DNA of 64,000 nucleotides from Siphonodentalium dalli (GCA_032622095.1 CP136067.1:175058556-175122555), one strand, 5' to 3'; shown: positions 13,981 through 29,709, counted from the stretch's first letter. Made by a program: numbers and translations. The notes: generated by a model from the sequence alone, not told the origin.

Positions 13981-16040
13981 AACTGTTTTTTTTCTATTTA
14001 TGCCCCAACATTTGTTAAACAGACAAAAATACCAAAAAATGGCATTTTTGGAAAAGTATCAAGACTGAAGGATTAATCTAGGTCATAAGTTAATTTTATT
14101 CAACGAAACACCAAAAAAAATGCCATGAGAAAAGCAGGGTATAAGGATTTAAATTTATTTCAATTTGCTCTGGGAGGGGGTGTTAATATATATTTATCCC
14201 ACAGGGTTAAAATAAAGACAAACAATGGAATGCGGTTTTAGCTACCTGTTAAGCAAAACATAATTACAGGAAGCCGATACATGAATAATCATAAAAGCAT
14301 TTAACAATTATTGAGGCGCAATAACCGCCGCAAGCAAAAACAAACCACGAAAAGGGGGGCAAATGCATCAATCCTGTGTGCTCTCCAACAACAACCGAAA
14401 ATGGGATGGAGGGAGGGTTTTCAAAAAAAGGTGACCGTCTTCTTCGATCGATAAGTTGGAAAGAAAGTTGACACCAACCGCGCCGCTCGCCCCTACGTGT
14501 AAAAATATAGTTCTCCCAATTCCTGCTCAAGAGATATCCACATCGATTCGTAGCCTAATTAACATTTTTACCAAAATTATCGCAATTCATGATTATGTTG
14601 TAAATTTGTCCAAATACTGTGTCACTTTATTTTATTGCTTACTTTTTTGGAATTCCATGTGGTATGGTGTATTGATAGCGTAGTGATCTATCGGTGAAAT
14701 ATTTCGCTACCGAACATGTTTGCGTTTCTAAAAATTTATGGTTTAAATCTCCGCATCTGTTTAACCCTTTGGGATAAAATACGTCGCTCTTATACGACTA
14801 TGTTTCAGACACATATGATACTTTTTTACCTTTGATAATTTCTGCAATTCACCCAGCCCCGCAACCAATTTCTTTCCCTCTTTACAACTGTTTGCCCCAA
14901 GCATTTTTCAACACCCCTCCCCATCTGTCTGTCTGAATATATGTGTGGAGATTCTATGAGGAAAAAACTATTTTTTTCCTCACAGAAACCCCTCTGTGAA
15001 AATATTTCAGTGAATTTTGTGTTAACTAAAGCTATTGTTCTTGTTTAATATTACACTGAGTTTTCACCACTTTTACATGAAATATTAAAGGGACCAATGC
15101 ACTTGCAGTGCGGCAGTGGGTAAAATGTGCAAATATTTTCGATAAAAACATCACCTATTAGAAGAACATGGAGAAATAGATAAACTTTGTTCTTATGTTC
15201 ATTATTGATATTTCTCCAGAAAACGAGAAGTGCACATTGACAGTCATTATAGAAAAGTGTAACATCAATCTCACTATAAATTCCCAATATAATATTTAAC
15301 AATATTTCCCCGTCAAATTCTTTTAGGTTGATATTCTTTTACTAATATATAGACCATCTTTAAACTGTAATCAAAATATGAAACAGAGATTATTCCTTAA
15401 GAAATAATTTCAAGAGAGGGCACTGATTTTCTAACCTTTCAACTCAATCAACCTATATAATTAGGAGGCACAAGTTTGAAGTCAGAATCACTGAGTGCAT
15501 TCTATTTACAACCAAAGGGGTTCAGAAACTTTTTTTTAAACTCAATATACATGTGATTGGTATATACGCATGTATGTACTGATAACCTATTTTAGTATGA
15601 AATTTTCTCCAATCTTCATATACGCTATTACCACACGCTTGTGTATATATGCATTTTGTTAAGAGAGGCCAAAAGTAACAATTATCGGTGAATCACTCAT
15701 CCATAGAGAAACCAGGTTCATTTTAACTTCAGACTTTCAGGGAGGTGGCGACGATGTCACAGTGGGGTTGTCTCCCCCCATAAATGTTTCCTTCCAAGTG
15801 GCCAGTTTCATACCGGTATAATCTGGATGAATCGTATCATTTAGTATAAGGTATATTGCAACCTGATAGATATCCAGACTCGTAAGAAAGAAATGAAACA
15901 CAGTCTAATTTTATTTAAACTGGGTCTATTGATATGGTTTTTTTTAAATAACGTGAACTTTGTTGTCACAATTTGTGATTTAAAAAAGTAAAAGAAAAAA
16001 GAAATGTGTCCAATTGGCGCGTTGTCATCAGATAACTTAA
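13981..16040. other. intergenic stretch, nothing recognised
   Basis: Reading both strands I find only short ORFs with no family resemblance (for example 14264-14530 minus, 15051-15302 minus) and no repeat shared with the rest of the window. Confidence 0.4.
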
Positions 16041-16042
16041 TA

Positions 16043-16215
16043 CAGTAATGCCCAAAGTAATTGACCACTTAACCACATGACTTGTTGCCATTCATCGGAA
16101 AGCTCTCGACGAGAACTTTCCAATGAATGGCAACAAGCCATATTTCCAACTAAATCCTGAATTGTTTTCCATAATCCTGGTGTGGTTAAGGGGTCAATTA
16201 CTTTGGGCATTACTC
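16043..16215. mobile_element. 173-bp MITE with TA target duplication
   Basis: Same family as 12459-12641: it starts CAGTAATGCCCAAAG, ends CTTTGGGCATTACTC, and is flanked by TA (16041-16042, 16216-16217). Confidence 0.75.
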
Positions 16216-16379
16216 TATGTTCTTTTTCAAAGTATTTTTTCAAAAGGAACGCATGACAGTTGTGGGAAACGACAAAACATTTGGTGAGAAATGGCCAAAT
16301 ATATGGTGCGAAACAAACAAACGCGTGGGGCAAAAGTGTACGAAACAACAATAGTACACATATGGGAGGCCAAATTCAC

Positions 16380-16730
16380 AATTAATTGCTAATTACGCTT
16401 AAGTGTAATTCATTATGCTTAAGCATAAATTTAAGCTTAATGCGCAATGCCTAAGTGTAATTTAGATTTCCATTATACCATACTTAAGCGTATTACATTA
16501 TGCTTATGCGTAATTCATTTACGATCACACATTATGCATTTACGCTAAAGTAAAGTGTAATAGAATTGGAAAAACTCCTCTGAAGCTGAAATTGATGCAG
16601 TCAATTACGATGCTAGTAATCTTACCATCTGCCCAGAACATTAAACCTGACTAAGTTAGATACATGTAGGCCTACCATTACATATGTAAGGCAATACAAA
16701 CCAATTATGCTTAAGCGTAATCAGCCATTA
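16380..16730. repeat. third array of CTTAAG-type palindromes
   Basis: Repeats of the form ATTACGCTTAAGTGTAATTCATTATGC fragments fill 16380-16560, with a last unit at about 16697-16722. The motif is a T-richer relative of the arrays at 9781 and 10757. Confidence 0.6.
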
Positions 16731-17350
16731 GATGTTAGATTAATCTCCCATATAGTACTTAATATATGCAATGATAATGTTGTTGTTTGAGCCTTCCAAA
16801 ATTATTTTGGAGTATAAATATAAGCAGCAAGCGAAATAATTGAAAAATAATTTATTATATATGATAAACAAACATAAATTTTAAATATTTAAGCAATAGC
16901 TCCTTGTTAGCATTGTTGAAAACACTCCATACTGTTGTTCCCCTCGCAGAGCAGATAGAAAACCGTCAATATCACCGATATCAACAACCGACTGTTCATG
17001 TAGTTAGTTCCATTCCACAGTTGTTTTAACAAAGAAGGAGTGTTCGTATTGTGAGCTGCTGGTACGCAGAAGTTGGAACGATTCTGTGTTGTTACACACC
17101 TCCTTATCCACCGGATTTTGACTGACACAGTCCTCAAATATTGTTGGCTGTATTTCCCTTGCGTCTTTCTTCTCGTGTTCGAGATAATCAGGCTTAGGCA
17201 GGGCTGAAACCAACCCCTTGACTATTTTGTGGTATTGAACCAGTCACTGTTCTTTCCTTCTTTCTTCGAGGGGTGGGAGCTTTACCTCAAACAGAATGCC
17301 TGTGACTGATCCATCATCTCGTCTGTATTTGTTCTTCTCTGTATTTTTAA

Positions 17351-17885
17351 GTTTAAGAGGGATGTCAAGTGACCAATTTTGAATGGGGATTTCCATGCAA
17401 ATCTGCAGAGCAACATTTAGAGTTGCACTAGGTCAACATGACCGCTTTCGCAGATTGCTGCTTCCAGCAAGGAAAGATACGCACTACGTTCATGACTGAA
17501 CTAGAGTTGCACATACTTCTGAGTGTGACTTGATGTTGTATTGAAAACAACAGGTATTTATCTGGCAGGTCCGATTGGAACTTGTTCCATTGGCATTATA
17601 GATGTTGGTGTATTTATTTTTGAATTTTATATTTAATATTGATGTTTCAAATCTGACAAAATTAATATGTAGGTCAAGTGATGTAATTCCAGAAACAAAT
17701 TCTCAAAAATATATTTATTGCAAAATTTTATAATTTACAAAGCGGACCCACCAGATAAATACCTGCTGTTTCTTATTGTACCACATCAAGTCACACTCAG
17801 AAGACTGAGAAGTATGCAGGTATGTGCAACTCCGTAACTTTCAGAATTTTGCTCCGCAGATTTGCATGGAAATCCACATTCACTT
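17351..17885. mobile_element. hairpin element, TTAA type, with a small internal insertion
   Basis: The left arm (after TTAA at about 17347-17350) begins GAGGGATGTCAAGTGACC and contains a GATTTCCATGCAAATCTGC block; the right arm (about 17740-17885) is its inverse. The same family at 42339-44361 has TTAA on both sides. The left arm is interrupted by about 90 bases flanked by direct AGAGTTGCAC copies; 33 of those bases recur at 18032-18064. Confidence 0.6.
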
Positions 17886-18459
17886 CCCAAAATCCATGGC
17901 GGAAGACACCCCATTCGCTGCTCTTTCCAATTTTTCGGCATCTTCGCGCTGACGAAAACGTCCTATTTGATCGCATTTTGCCAATTTAAGCTCAATATAT
18001 CTCGTCTTTTCCTAACGATATCCTGAAACCTAGGTCAACATGGCCGCTTTCGCAGATTGCTGATTCACAAAACACAGGTAATGAGGTATAACCCCAATCT
18101 ATTAAAAGCATATCAGGGGAGGTAAACTATGCATGCAGTTTGCAGAAGCGTTAGGAACAGGCAGTGAACAGCTGATTTCAACAACAACAACATGGTGGCG
18201 ATTATTTTTGAGTACCATTAACCAACATATTGAGTGAAATTATTGTGCAGTCACCACTGATAGTTTTAAACTTCACTAACTTACAAGATCTAATGAATTT
18301 GTTATAAAAATTAGCAATGATCCAGCGATAACCGTGGTTGCTCCAATCGCAGCAATGCAATTCAAATTTGAGGGTAACCTACTTGTTATGTGATGCTTTG
18401 AATGATGATAACAATAGATTATGTTCACGTTGCATCAATTGAGCAATGAAGCGATAATC

Positions 18460-18640
18460 ATAGTTGCTGAACAGATAAAATTATGTTTCTTTTTTAGAAA
18501 TTCAGTTCACGAGACAATCAAGCGACAATCGTTGCTCATCAGATAGAATTATCTGTTTCTTATTTAGAAATCCGATTCGCAGGACAATTAGTGAGCAATC
18601 AAGCGATAATCGTGGTTGCTCTTCAGAGAAAAGTATATGT
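18460..18640 (+). repeat. degenerate tandem repeat (~80-bp unit)
   Basis: About two and a half copies of a unit containing GCGATAATCNTNGTTGCT, ATTATNTGTTTCT, TTTAGAAAT and CAATCAAGCGA blocks in order. Most of this (18246-18712) is absent from copy B. Confidence 0.45.
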
Positions 18641-18842
18641 TCGTGTCTGTGTGAGCTGTATTTCATAAAATGTTATCTGATTGTTCTCCTTGAAATCATA
18701 TTAGCAATATTCTGGCAAATTCACCCGCTACATCGCCGACAATTGCAGGCAGTGTTTTCTTTATATTGCTATGCCAAAATACCACATTCTGCGGCTCGTC
18801 AGACACCACTTCTAGTACATGCCTCGTCCAACTGCAGTTTTG

Positions 18843-21800
18843 ACACCATTGTATTGCATCTATACTACCATTTAATCATATAGAAGAAGAGGCACTGTTT
18901 CGGTTGGCTTTATTTGATATGAAACACGATTATGTTCATTCAAATCATCAAATGTCACATCAAAAGATCCCTTACTAATGAACCCATTCACCCTGAATGA
19001 TGACTTTTGTAAGGAATCCCAACTGGATGACGATGACTATAACTTAGACCCAATAAATAATGAAAACTCCTCCAATTATATCCTTCTTGAAGAATTCAAT
19101 GATAAACTGAAACAGTTGAATAAAAATATATCATCTTCAATAATTCATTTCAACATACGTTCTTTAATGAGAAATATAGATAAATTATCTACTTTCCTTC
19201 ATGCTTGTAGACATAGATTTGATATAATAGGCGTTACTGAAACATGAGTCCCCAATAGATCTGACAATAATGGGGAGTAACAGTTTATATGAAAACCATA
19301 GGAATGACAGAAAGGGGAGTGGGGTTGGAATATATGCTAACGATAACATTAAAGCTCAAGTTCGAACAGACTTATCTATATTCACGGAAAGCTTTGAAAA
19401 CTTATTTATTGAAATCCCTGATCATAAAAACAAGAACCAACAAGTAGGTTGTATATATCGATGCCCCAATTCTAATTGAAAGAACTTATTAAACCTATTG
19501 AAGTCATTTATGTTTCTGCCAACAATATCTAAACCCACCAGAATTACAGAATTCAGTGCAACCCTCATTGACAACATATTCTCCAACTGTCATCTCTCTT
19601 CATTTTACGCAGGTATTTTTGTGGAAGACATAACTGATCACTTGCCCATTTACCTTCTTGTGGATAATGGAGCCAAAAAAAGTAACCAACAAAGATGTTT
19701 TTATTTACCAAAGAGACTATTCAAATATTCAAAGAAAAACATAAAAAAAATTCATCAACCATATCTCAGTGGCTGACTGGAGCACAGTACTTTATAACCA
19801 GGACTGCAATGAAGCCTATAACATATCTCATGGTAAAATAATGAGCACTTATAATCTTAACTTCCCAAAAAAGAGGAAGAAAGTCAAAATATCTAATAAT
19901 CAAAATCCATGGATAACAACAGGTATACTGAACTCCATCAGAAGAAGGAATAAACTTTATAAAATATTCATAAAAGTCAGAACAAAATATAATAATGAGC
20001 AATACAAGAAGTATAGAAATAAAGTAAATTCAATTATTCGAACTTCCTAGCAGCATTTTTATCATAGTAAGTTCCAACAGTACGGAAGTAACATTAATGC
20101 TACATTGAAACTAATCAAAAACATTCTCAACAAAAAATAGAGTAACAGCACCACAACAGAGTTCTTATATGATAATAAATACATCAATGATAAGAAGGAA
20201 TTGCTGCCAAATTTAATGATTTTTTCACGAATATTGGACCAAACCTTGCTGCCAAGATAAGATCTTGTGAAAATCCCCCAGACTACCTTAATCAGCCACA
20301 CCCAACTGATGAATTTGAGATCCTTGATTTATTAAAAAGTATCAATTCTAAAAAGGCGGCAGGTATTGATGAACTGAAATGTTCTATTCTGAAGACATGT
20401 TCCGAATTTATTATTAAACCCATTACACATATCTGTAATCTCTCCCTATCTAATTGCATATTCCCAGACCTCGTGAAGGTAGCTAAAGTTATTCCAATCT
20501 ACAAATCTAAAGACCCAACAATTTTAAGTAACTACAGGACAAATGCTAGTGTCTGTGCTACCCATCTTCTCAAAAATTCTTGAAAAACTTATGTACACCA
20601 GAATGGATAAATACCTTACAAAATACATTATTCTATATAGTAGCCAATATGGCTTCAGAAAAAAATAACTCAACTATTCTTGCTTTAACTGATTTATTAG
20701 AAAAAATAAGTCAAGCTTTAGATAAAACAGAACACACGATTGGAGTATTTTTAGATTTATCCAAGGCATTTGACACGATAAACCACAATATAATGATTAA
20801 TAAACTCAAACACTATGACTGTCGGGGGGTTGCACTGAACTGGTTCCGCAGCTACCTGTCAAATAGAAAGCAATATGTACAATACGAAGGCAACTTTTCC
20901 TGCCAAACAAATATAACCTGTGGCGTGCCACAGGGATCTTTACTTGGCCCCCTTCTCTTCTTATATACATGAATGATCTTCCAAATGTGTGCAAAGAATT
21001 AAAGGTAATACTATTTGCTGATGATACAAATGCCTTTTACTCAGATAAAGACATTAGTAATGCTTATGATGTTGTTAACAAAGAAATGGAGGCAATGAAC
21101 AAATGGTTTCTAGCTAACAAATTATCTTTAAATCTTGATAAAACAAACTATATGCTTTTCACAAATACAGATTTTTGTAAGTCGTTAAATTTTCTACCGG
21201 AGCTAAAAATGAATTATAAACTGGTCCAAAGGGTTAAAAACACTAAATTCCCGGGAATTAATATTGAAGAAACTTTGTCATGGGATTTACATGTGGATAC
21301 AATTATCAATAAACTATCGAGAAACCTAGGAGTCATGCGTAAGTTTAGTGAGTTTGTACCAACGGATACGATGAAATCACTTTATTCGATACTTATTATC
21401 CCATATCTGACCTATTGTAATGCTATTTGGAGTGCAACAACAGTGACAAATCTTCAAAAACTTGAAAACATACAACACAAAGCTATTGCAACACTGCTGA
21501 AAATTTTACATGATTTCCGCCACAAGAAACTCCATAAATCACTGACTTCCATATTTACAAGCCTACATGATATCCATAAGTACAATACACGGTCCAAAGC
21601 TAATTCAAATCTATTCTGTGTATTTAAAAGATCGAAAAAAGCAAACATGTCACATCAACCAGAGCCAGATGCCCGTGGAATGAACTACCAACTGACTGCA
21701 AACTCAGAATAAAAATTTATAGCAATTACTCAAAATATCTGAAAGAATATTTAATTAACAAGCAACATATACCAACCTCCCCCACTGAATAGTACTCCTC

Positions 21801-21920
21801 CCTGATTACCGACATGTACTCTAATAGTAGTACAAAACAGAGTTCTGTCACCACAGGGCTATTCAAATTAGGACAAGCTCCTTATTGTTTCGTACTCTTA
21901 TTGTATAATTCCTCCTACTC
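18843..21920 (+). pseudogene. CR1/L2-like LINE ORF2 remnant, copy A
   Basis: Decayed non-LTR retrotransposon coding region. The order is an apurinic-type endonuclease (IIHFNIRSL, FDIIGVTET at 19135-19244), a linker, and reverse transcriptase with FLDLSKAFDTINHN (20750-20792), CGVPQGSLLGP (about 20921-20952) and the catalytic FADDTN (21013-21030), then the thumb region to 21712. It is broken by stop codons and frameshifts (TGA at 19245, TAG at 20047, frame changes near 20560 and 20960). Relative to copy B it lacks about 120 bases covering the endonuclease MGDFN motif (near 19472) and 78 bases near 21496, plus the PHD-like 5' part. It is part of the duplicated segment, not an independent insertion, because the flanks match in both copies. 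It cannot encode active protein. Confidence 0.85.
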
Positions 21921-21926
21921 TGATTA

Positions 21927-23070
<1,144 letters not shown>

Positions 23071-23269
23071 TTTTACTTTAACATGTACATAAATGTGAGT
23101 TTTAACTGCGGTAGGTTTATTCTATTATGTCTTAAAAGGGGATCCCCGAACCATGTTGTAGAATGGTCTAAATTAGTATTACTCGTAACTGATGGGTGGG
23201 CTTTTCATCTTTTACCGTTTTTTATATACAGCAATGATTTATACAGTAGTCAGTGAACGATGAACACAT

Positions 23270-23431
23270 CATGCATGCACAGCCTTTTTCCGTATTAAAC
23301 TCCGCGAGGCAGATAACAAGTTTGATCCTCTTCAAACTTCAAAGTTCCATAAGTATTTTCTGTCACTATATGCATTGGAGATTTAAAGATGGATTATCAA
23401 CTTAAGTCTTTAGTCCTGAAATATATCACAT
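23270..23431. other. 162 bases present in copy A only
   Basis: The segment lies between two CACAT copies (23265-23269 and 23427-23431), while copy B has one CACAT at the same place (60512-60518 region). It contains a GATGGATTATC word also found in the TTAA element at 24841. It is either a small insertion or a microhomology deletion in B. Confidence 0.5.
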
Positions 23432-23784
23432 GCAGTACACGGTACTTTGTCGTTAAACTATAGCAGAACATGATTCCCGACAGATTTCCCTTTTCTTGGC
23501 GCCAAAATACCCCGAAAATATCCCCGAGGCGGCAGAGTTCCAAACAAAAAACAAACAAATTAGCGTCTATCGACCCCATAGATAGATAGGTTAATGAAAT
23601 AAAACGTGCACACGAGACCGATGTCAAAATAACAAATATATATAACAATGTCAACAATGATTCAACATAATATATATATACTATAGTAACTATTTCATTA
23701 TTATATCAATAGAATTTGACCTTTCTTTGAAAAATGTCCATGATGCAGATTATGGTGCATGTATGGGGCTCGTTGTTTTGCATT

Positions 23785-24020
23785 ATTTATTGGAATCTGT
23801 GGCCATCATTCAATCCAATAAATTTATCACTCGTCATCCCTATCTCACAAAAGAAGTGTTTACGCATCTTTTCATATGTTTTGCGGCGCATAACGAAGTG
23901 TTCTTCATTCACAACATCCATGTTACATTTCCTAACAATTCTTTTATCAGGTGACACTATTGGCTGTTTGTGGCGACCCTTTTCAGTTTCCAAGTTATGA
24001 TTACTAATTCTTAATATGAA
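23785..24020 (-). pseudogene. LINE reverse-transcriptase C-terminal fragment
   Basis: On the minus strand the frame reads ILRISNHNLETEKGRHKQP and then RIVRKCNMDVVNEEHFVMR, the conserved C-terminal region of many animal LINE ORF2 proteins (R-I-S-x-H, E-K-G-R, C-x-x-C-like and E-x-H-F elements). It is related to, but clearly different from, the fragment on the plus strand at 60903-61882. It begins exactly at the right edge of duplication copy A. Confidence 0.7.
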
Positions 24021-24836
24021 TCCATATCCCCCCTGGGGCTTTCAACATGGGTCGGTGTCAATCAAGTTGAACCTAATATGCCCTAATCTCATGTCAGCAG
24101 ATCTCCATTCGCATTGGTCAATCTTAGCAGGCCAGCATGAAGTAACATCCACCGGCATTACCGAACCATTTACAACGGCACCACTGTACTCTTCAGCAAT
24201 GTTTGGGGAGTAAGGGGCTTGTTACATGAACTGGAGCAACTCTGCTAGCCAGGACAACTCGGTTTGCCAGATGGCCCGGTCTAATGTGCTTGCTTACTGG
24301 ACATATGATGTGCTGTTACATGAGACGGGTCAACTCTGCAAACCGAGATGTCGCGTCCCGCCTTGCCAGGACAACTCGTTTAGCCGGGAAAACTTAGCTC
24401 ACGTAACAGCGAGACATTCGGGCTAACCGCGATGAGAGTCCCATGGCGAACAACCCCTTCAGATGACGCTTCCTCCAGCAGGTTGATAATTAAGATGGAT
24501 TATCTCTTTAAATAACAAATTTTAAATAGTTGCGTGGGTATAAAATAATAAATATGAACTGAAGACCCCTGTCCGATGAGAGTCCCGTGGGCGAACAACC
24601 CCTTCAGATAAACTTATATCCTAGCCTATACATGTGTATCTTCAAGAATGTTCCACCGTGTCCCGATTTTCTCTGCAAATATTACTCACAAGCAACAATT
24701 CTCTTGGACATACTCCGCAATAATCGTCACACCTTGATAATATTTCACTGAATAGTCAAAATTGTCACACTCAATAACTGAAAGTTACCCAATATTCAAC
24801 CAACTGTGTATGACGCTTCCTCCAGCAGGTTGATAA
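24021..24836. other. non-coding stretch with a local direct duplication
   Basis: A segment of about 110 bases (GACGCTTCCTCCAGCAGG through GACCCCTGTCCG) appears at 24464-24575 and again at 24812-24923. A further block, ATGAGAGTCCC to CCTTCAGAT, is repeated at 24432 and 24577. No gene seen; short ORFs at 24016 and 24226 lack family features. Confidence 0.5.
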
Positions 24837-24840
24837 TTAA

Positions 24841-25455
24841 AGATGGATTATCTCTTTAAATAATAAATTTTAAATAGTTGCGTGGGTATAAAATAATAAA
24901 TATGAACTGAAGACCCCTGTCCGGAAAAGCTTCTATCAATTAATATTGGTCTGTTCCTATGGCTACGCACCGAAAGTCAAATGTCCCAGCTTGATTGTTT
25001 GTATTGTTTTGTTACATAGTTATAAACGATAATGAGTATAATTAACGTTTATTTGTGACAAAATTGTACAATAATATTTCTGGTCTCTGTTAACAGTAAA
25101 CAACAAGTTAGACCTGACACTACTTGTAGATAATTTATTGCAGACTGAATATATATATGTATACACATACCGGGTATCAAACCTATATGCTCAAGAAGAT
25201 GTGGTTACGTCCGCCCATAAGGACGGTTCTCCTGACACAGGAGGGATGTACAGAGAAGGTAAAGGTAAAGGTAAAGGTAAAGTAACCACTATTGTTCGTT
25301 AGCTATACAACTACACATTTTTAGACTAGAAAATATTCGAAATAAAATTAATATTAATCGACACAAGCATTTCTGGACAGGAGTCTTCGATTCAGATATA
25401 ATATTTTATACCCCGGTAACTATATAAAACATGTTTACAAAGAGATAATCCACCT
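24841..25455. mobile_element. 615-bp element with TTAA target and ~90-bp inverted repeats
   Basis: It starts AGATGGATTATCTCTTT after TTAA (24837-24840) and ends with the inverse, AAAGAGATAATCCACCT, before TTAA (25456-25459). The arms match for about 90 bases through GGTATAAAATA and GACTCCTGTCC. TTAA duplication is typical of piggyBac- and Kolobok-type elements; no transposase is present. Other left-end copies are at 24484 and about 13137. Inside lies a short GGTAAA microsatellite (25257-25281). Confidence 0.65.
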
Positions 25456-25459
25456 TTAA

Positions 25460-26352
25460 CCAGTTGCCAATATTTTGAATATACTTTAATTTGGGATCGG
25501 ATCATTATATGTGGTTTATTCAGCGAAACAATTAACGTTTTCCAACTGTCGCTGAAATCTCATTGTATTCATGGTCTTGTTCTATGAGACCAGATATTCA
25601 GATTGTACATGCGAAATTATGCTTCTTTACATCCCCTGTAATCTTATTGCTCATGTAAATTAAATTGTTCTTCGTGTAAGAAGAGGATGATGAATAAATG
25701 CTAGTTTATGACCCTATGGTCAACGATACCCGGTATGCACAATCTAAAGTCATAAATGGTCCCATGCTGAACATGCGTGAGTGACAATTGATTGTAATGA
25801 TAGGACCGTTACATTGTAAAGGCAGCACAATCTATCTTTCTTTAAAGGCGCTATGATAAAATTATATCTCTGATCTACTTGGGAGTGGCAAATATGTATG
25901 TACAGCTTTTGGAACTTTGGAATATCCATTGTTGTTAGTCTGAGACTTACTCGTATCATAGACACGTATGGCAAAATTTCAGTGCACATAGGGTCAAGCC
26001 CAACCACGTCAGTATGGACTAATCAGATTATCATTATGTGCACTCTTGACATAGCTGATGTCTCGTTACTAAATTATACAGTGTTGTGTCTTGGACAATT
26101 TAAATATAACATGTGAGTGTCTGGTCTTTTACACTATATATCTTATACCACATGTGCATGCAATTTCCATGTTCATATTGTCTTTTATTGTGTCTTATTT
26201 AAAGTGATTTTTTAATGTATCTGACGCAGATTAGAAAACACCGTGCACCTATCCGTGACGAAATACAAGCTCATAAGAACGAAAGATATCATTTTCTATA
26301 TATTTTCTTCCATTTTGATTGCCATCATAAAATATAGTAACCTTTTCATACC
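25460..26352. other. intergenic stretch, nothing recognised
   Basis: Only overlapping short ORFs (25750-26007 minus, 25898-26116 plus) without recognisable motifs are present. Confidence 0.35.
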
Positions 26353-26356
26353 TTAA

Positions 26357-26839
26357 ATGCACGTGATGCCTTAGTTGTCGAAAATATTCATATTTGTTCC
26401 AATCACCGTAAACAGAAAAACATTAAAACGCATACAGTTTCGTTCATATATACCATGACCATCGCGTAAACAGCATGTTATCATAAAGATTTACTATATT
26501 TTACCTAAGCAAGAGCCTGGTTGTGTTACAGAAGACAGCACAATGCTGGCTAATCACACACAAATGGCAAAAAAGCTCTTAATTCGTTCCATATCAGGAA
26601 TTCACCAACAAAGAACGCTCTTTATGATTACCATCATAATATAAACACCAGAAAAGTAACTTTTTTATGCTTTTGTTTACATAACAATGGTCAAATATAT
26701 GACAATAACATACTGTTTATGCGATATTTCTTATTTGTATACGGACAAAGTCCGTCTACATTTTGTTCTTTTTTTGTGGCGGTTTTTGACGGGTGGAAAT
26801 ATTTTCACAGGATACCCACCGCCAAGGCCAACCGTACCT
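26357..26839 (-). mobile_element. 483-bp TTAA-flanked element, copy 1
   Basis: An inverted, nearly full-length match of 41390-41873. TTAA flanks both ends (26353-26356 and 26840-26843). The right end inverted reads AGGTACGGTTGGCCTTGG and the left end ATGCACGTGATGCC, imperfect terminal repeats. No ORF of note. A diverged partial relative lies at about 46680-46915. Confidence 0.7.
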
Positions 26840-27841
26840 TTAATAAGATTGCATTTTATAGGCAATACTCCCAATAACTTAATTCTTTAAAATATGTTCA
26901 TCTCACACTAAAATATGGCCAGGACCCAATATTGAATTTTCGGGGAAATTTCATATCACATTCTGTTAGAAATTTTTTCTTTGGGATTGGAAGTAGCTGA
27001 GACCAAGCAAACGCATACTACTGAGCAAATGATCATACGATATAATGATTTAAATAATAAGAGAATAGGTCCAATTTGCTACCATTTTAAAACAATAGGA
27101 ACGAATATAGGAGACATAAGTGATATACATGTAAGTCCTATTTTTCAAATTCAGGTCGCCATTTTGGCAGACATCTTTATAATATGGTGTAAATTTTCCC
27201 AAAAACAGTAGTATAATGTAATAACATCCAACTAGAATATACATTTGTACACATTTGATGTAATATGTCCACCAACAAAACAGATTAAACCGACTTCGTT
27301 CATATTCTACACTACGGCGGTCATGTTGGACGCCGTCTTGAATTATAGGAAATGCTCAAGGGTGAGAACTCCACACCCACCTTGAAATTGATATACATAC
27401 CACCCAGAATCACAATCCATAGATAAAAACTTTAACAGAGATTTTGTACTTCACCCATATTGCTCCTGGACTCAAATGTAGTTCCATGCAGTTGTAATCA
27501 AATTTCCACCCAAATTGTGGGAAGGAGCGAACTAATTTGTTCACCTTTGGTGGGGCAAGGTGTTTGTAACTCAAAGGTTCACCTAAAATGAGAATGGGCC
27601 AGTCGAAAAATTAAATATTCATGTATGGTTTATTAAATATTCATGTATGGTTTATTAAATATTCATATAAATCACCACATAGAGTTCTTGATAGTGCAGA
27701 CCTGTCGTCATTTTTACACGACCTCAATGCCGCAATTTCTTGTTATCTTGCATATTGTTATGGTGGCTGACAAAATATAACGTCACATATACACCATTCA
27801 CTAATCTAAATTATCCTTATATCTATGACTTGTTCATCAGA

Positions 27842-29363
<1,522 letters not shown>

Positions 29364-29413
29364 CGTGTGCCGGGAATTGTGACAGTCAGCTGTATATCTC
29401 GTGAAGCGGCAGT

Positions 29414-29423
29414 CTATATATAG
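29414..29423 (-). promoter_or_regulatory. TATA box of zinc-finger gene B (CTATATATAG)
   Basis: Same sequence and the same distance (51 bases) from the ATG as in copy A, so the promoter of the intact gene is preserved. Confidence 0.5.
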
Positions 29424-29709
29424 CGAGAATCTGATCTAACTATATCTGAAATTATTTAGTTCGTGATATGGAGGGATCACGTATCAATCTACCGATTTTC
29501 AAGTCGAACAAAGGACGACGGAAATACCGTATTATTTTGAACTACCATGCGTCGCATTGTGGTTTTGTTTAGTAGAACCGTTCATAAAATGATAGATGTA
29601 TACACAGCCTAAATGTGCATTAGTGTAAAAGACCGGCCGGTTTAGCGTCACAAACTCGACAGTAATATCGTCGTATAACTCTTCACCCGATAGGTCTACT
29701 TTGGTGGAC

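Larger units (their letters stand above)
8801..18217. other. 9.4-kb copy-A-specific segment flanked by TTAA
   Basis: In copy A this segment lies between TTAA at 8797-8800 and TTAA at 18218-18221; copy B has a single TTAA (30784-30787) joining the same outer flanks. That is either the mark of a TTAA-targeting insertion in A or a deletion in B through 4-bp microhomology. The inner ends (AGGGTCAC and, inverted, TGGTACTC) do not match well, which favours a deletion. It holds a SINE, several MITEs and palindrome arrays, listed separately, and no recognisable gene. Confidence 0.6.

Noticed and set aside
16037-16351. 104-codon minus ORF
   Set aside because: More than half of it is the 173-bp MITE hairpin; no motif.
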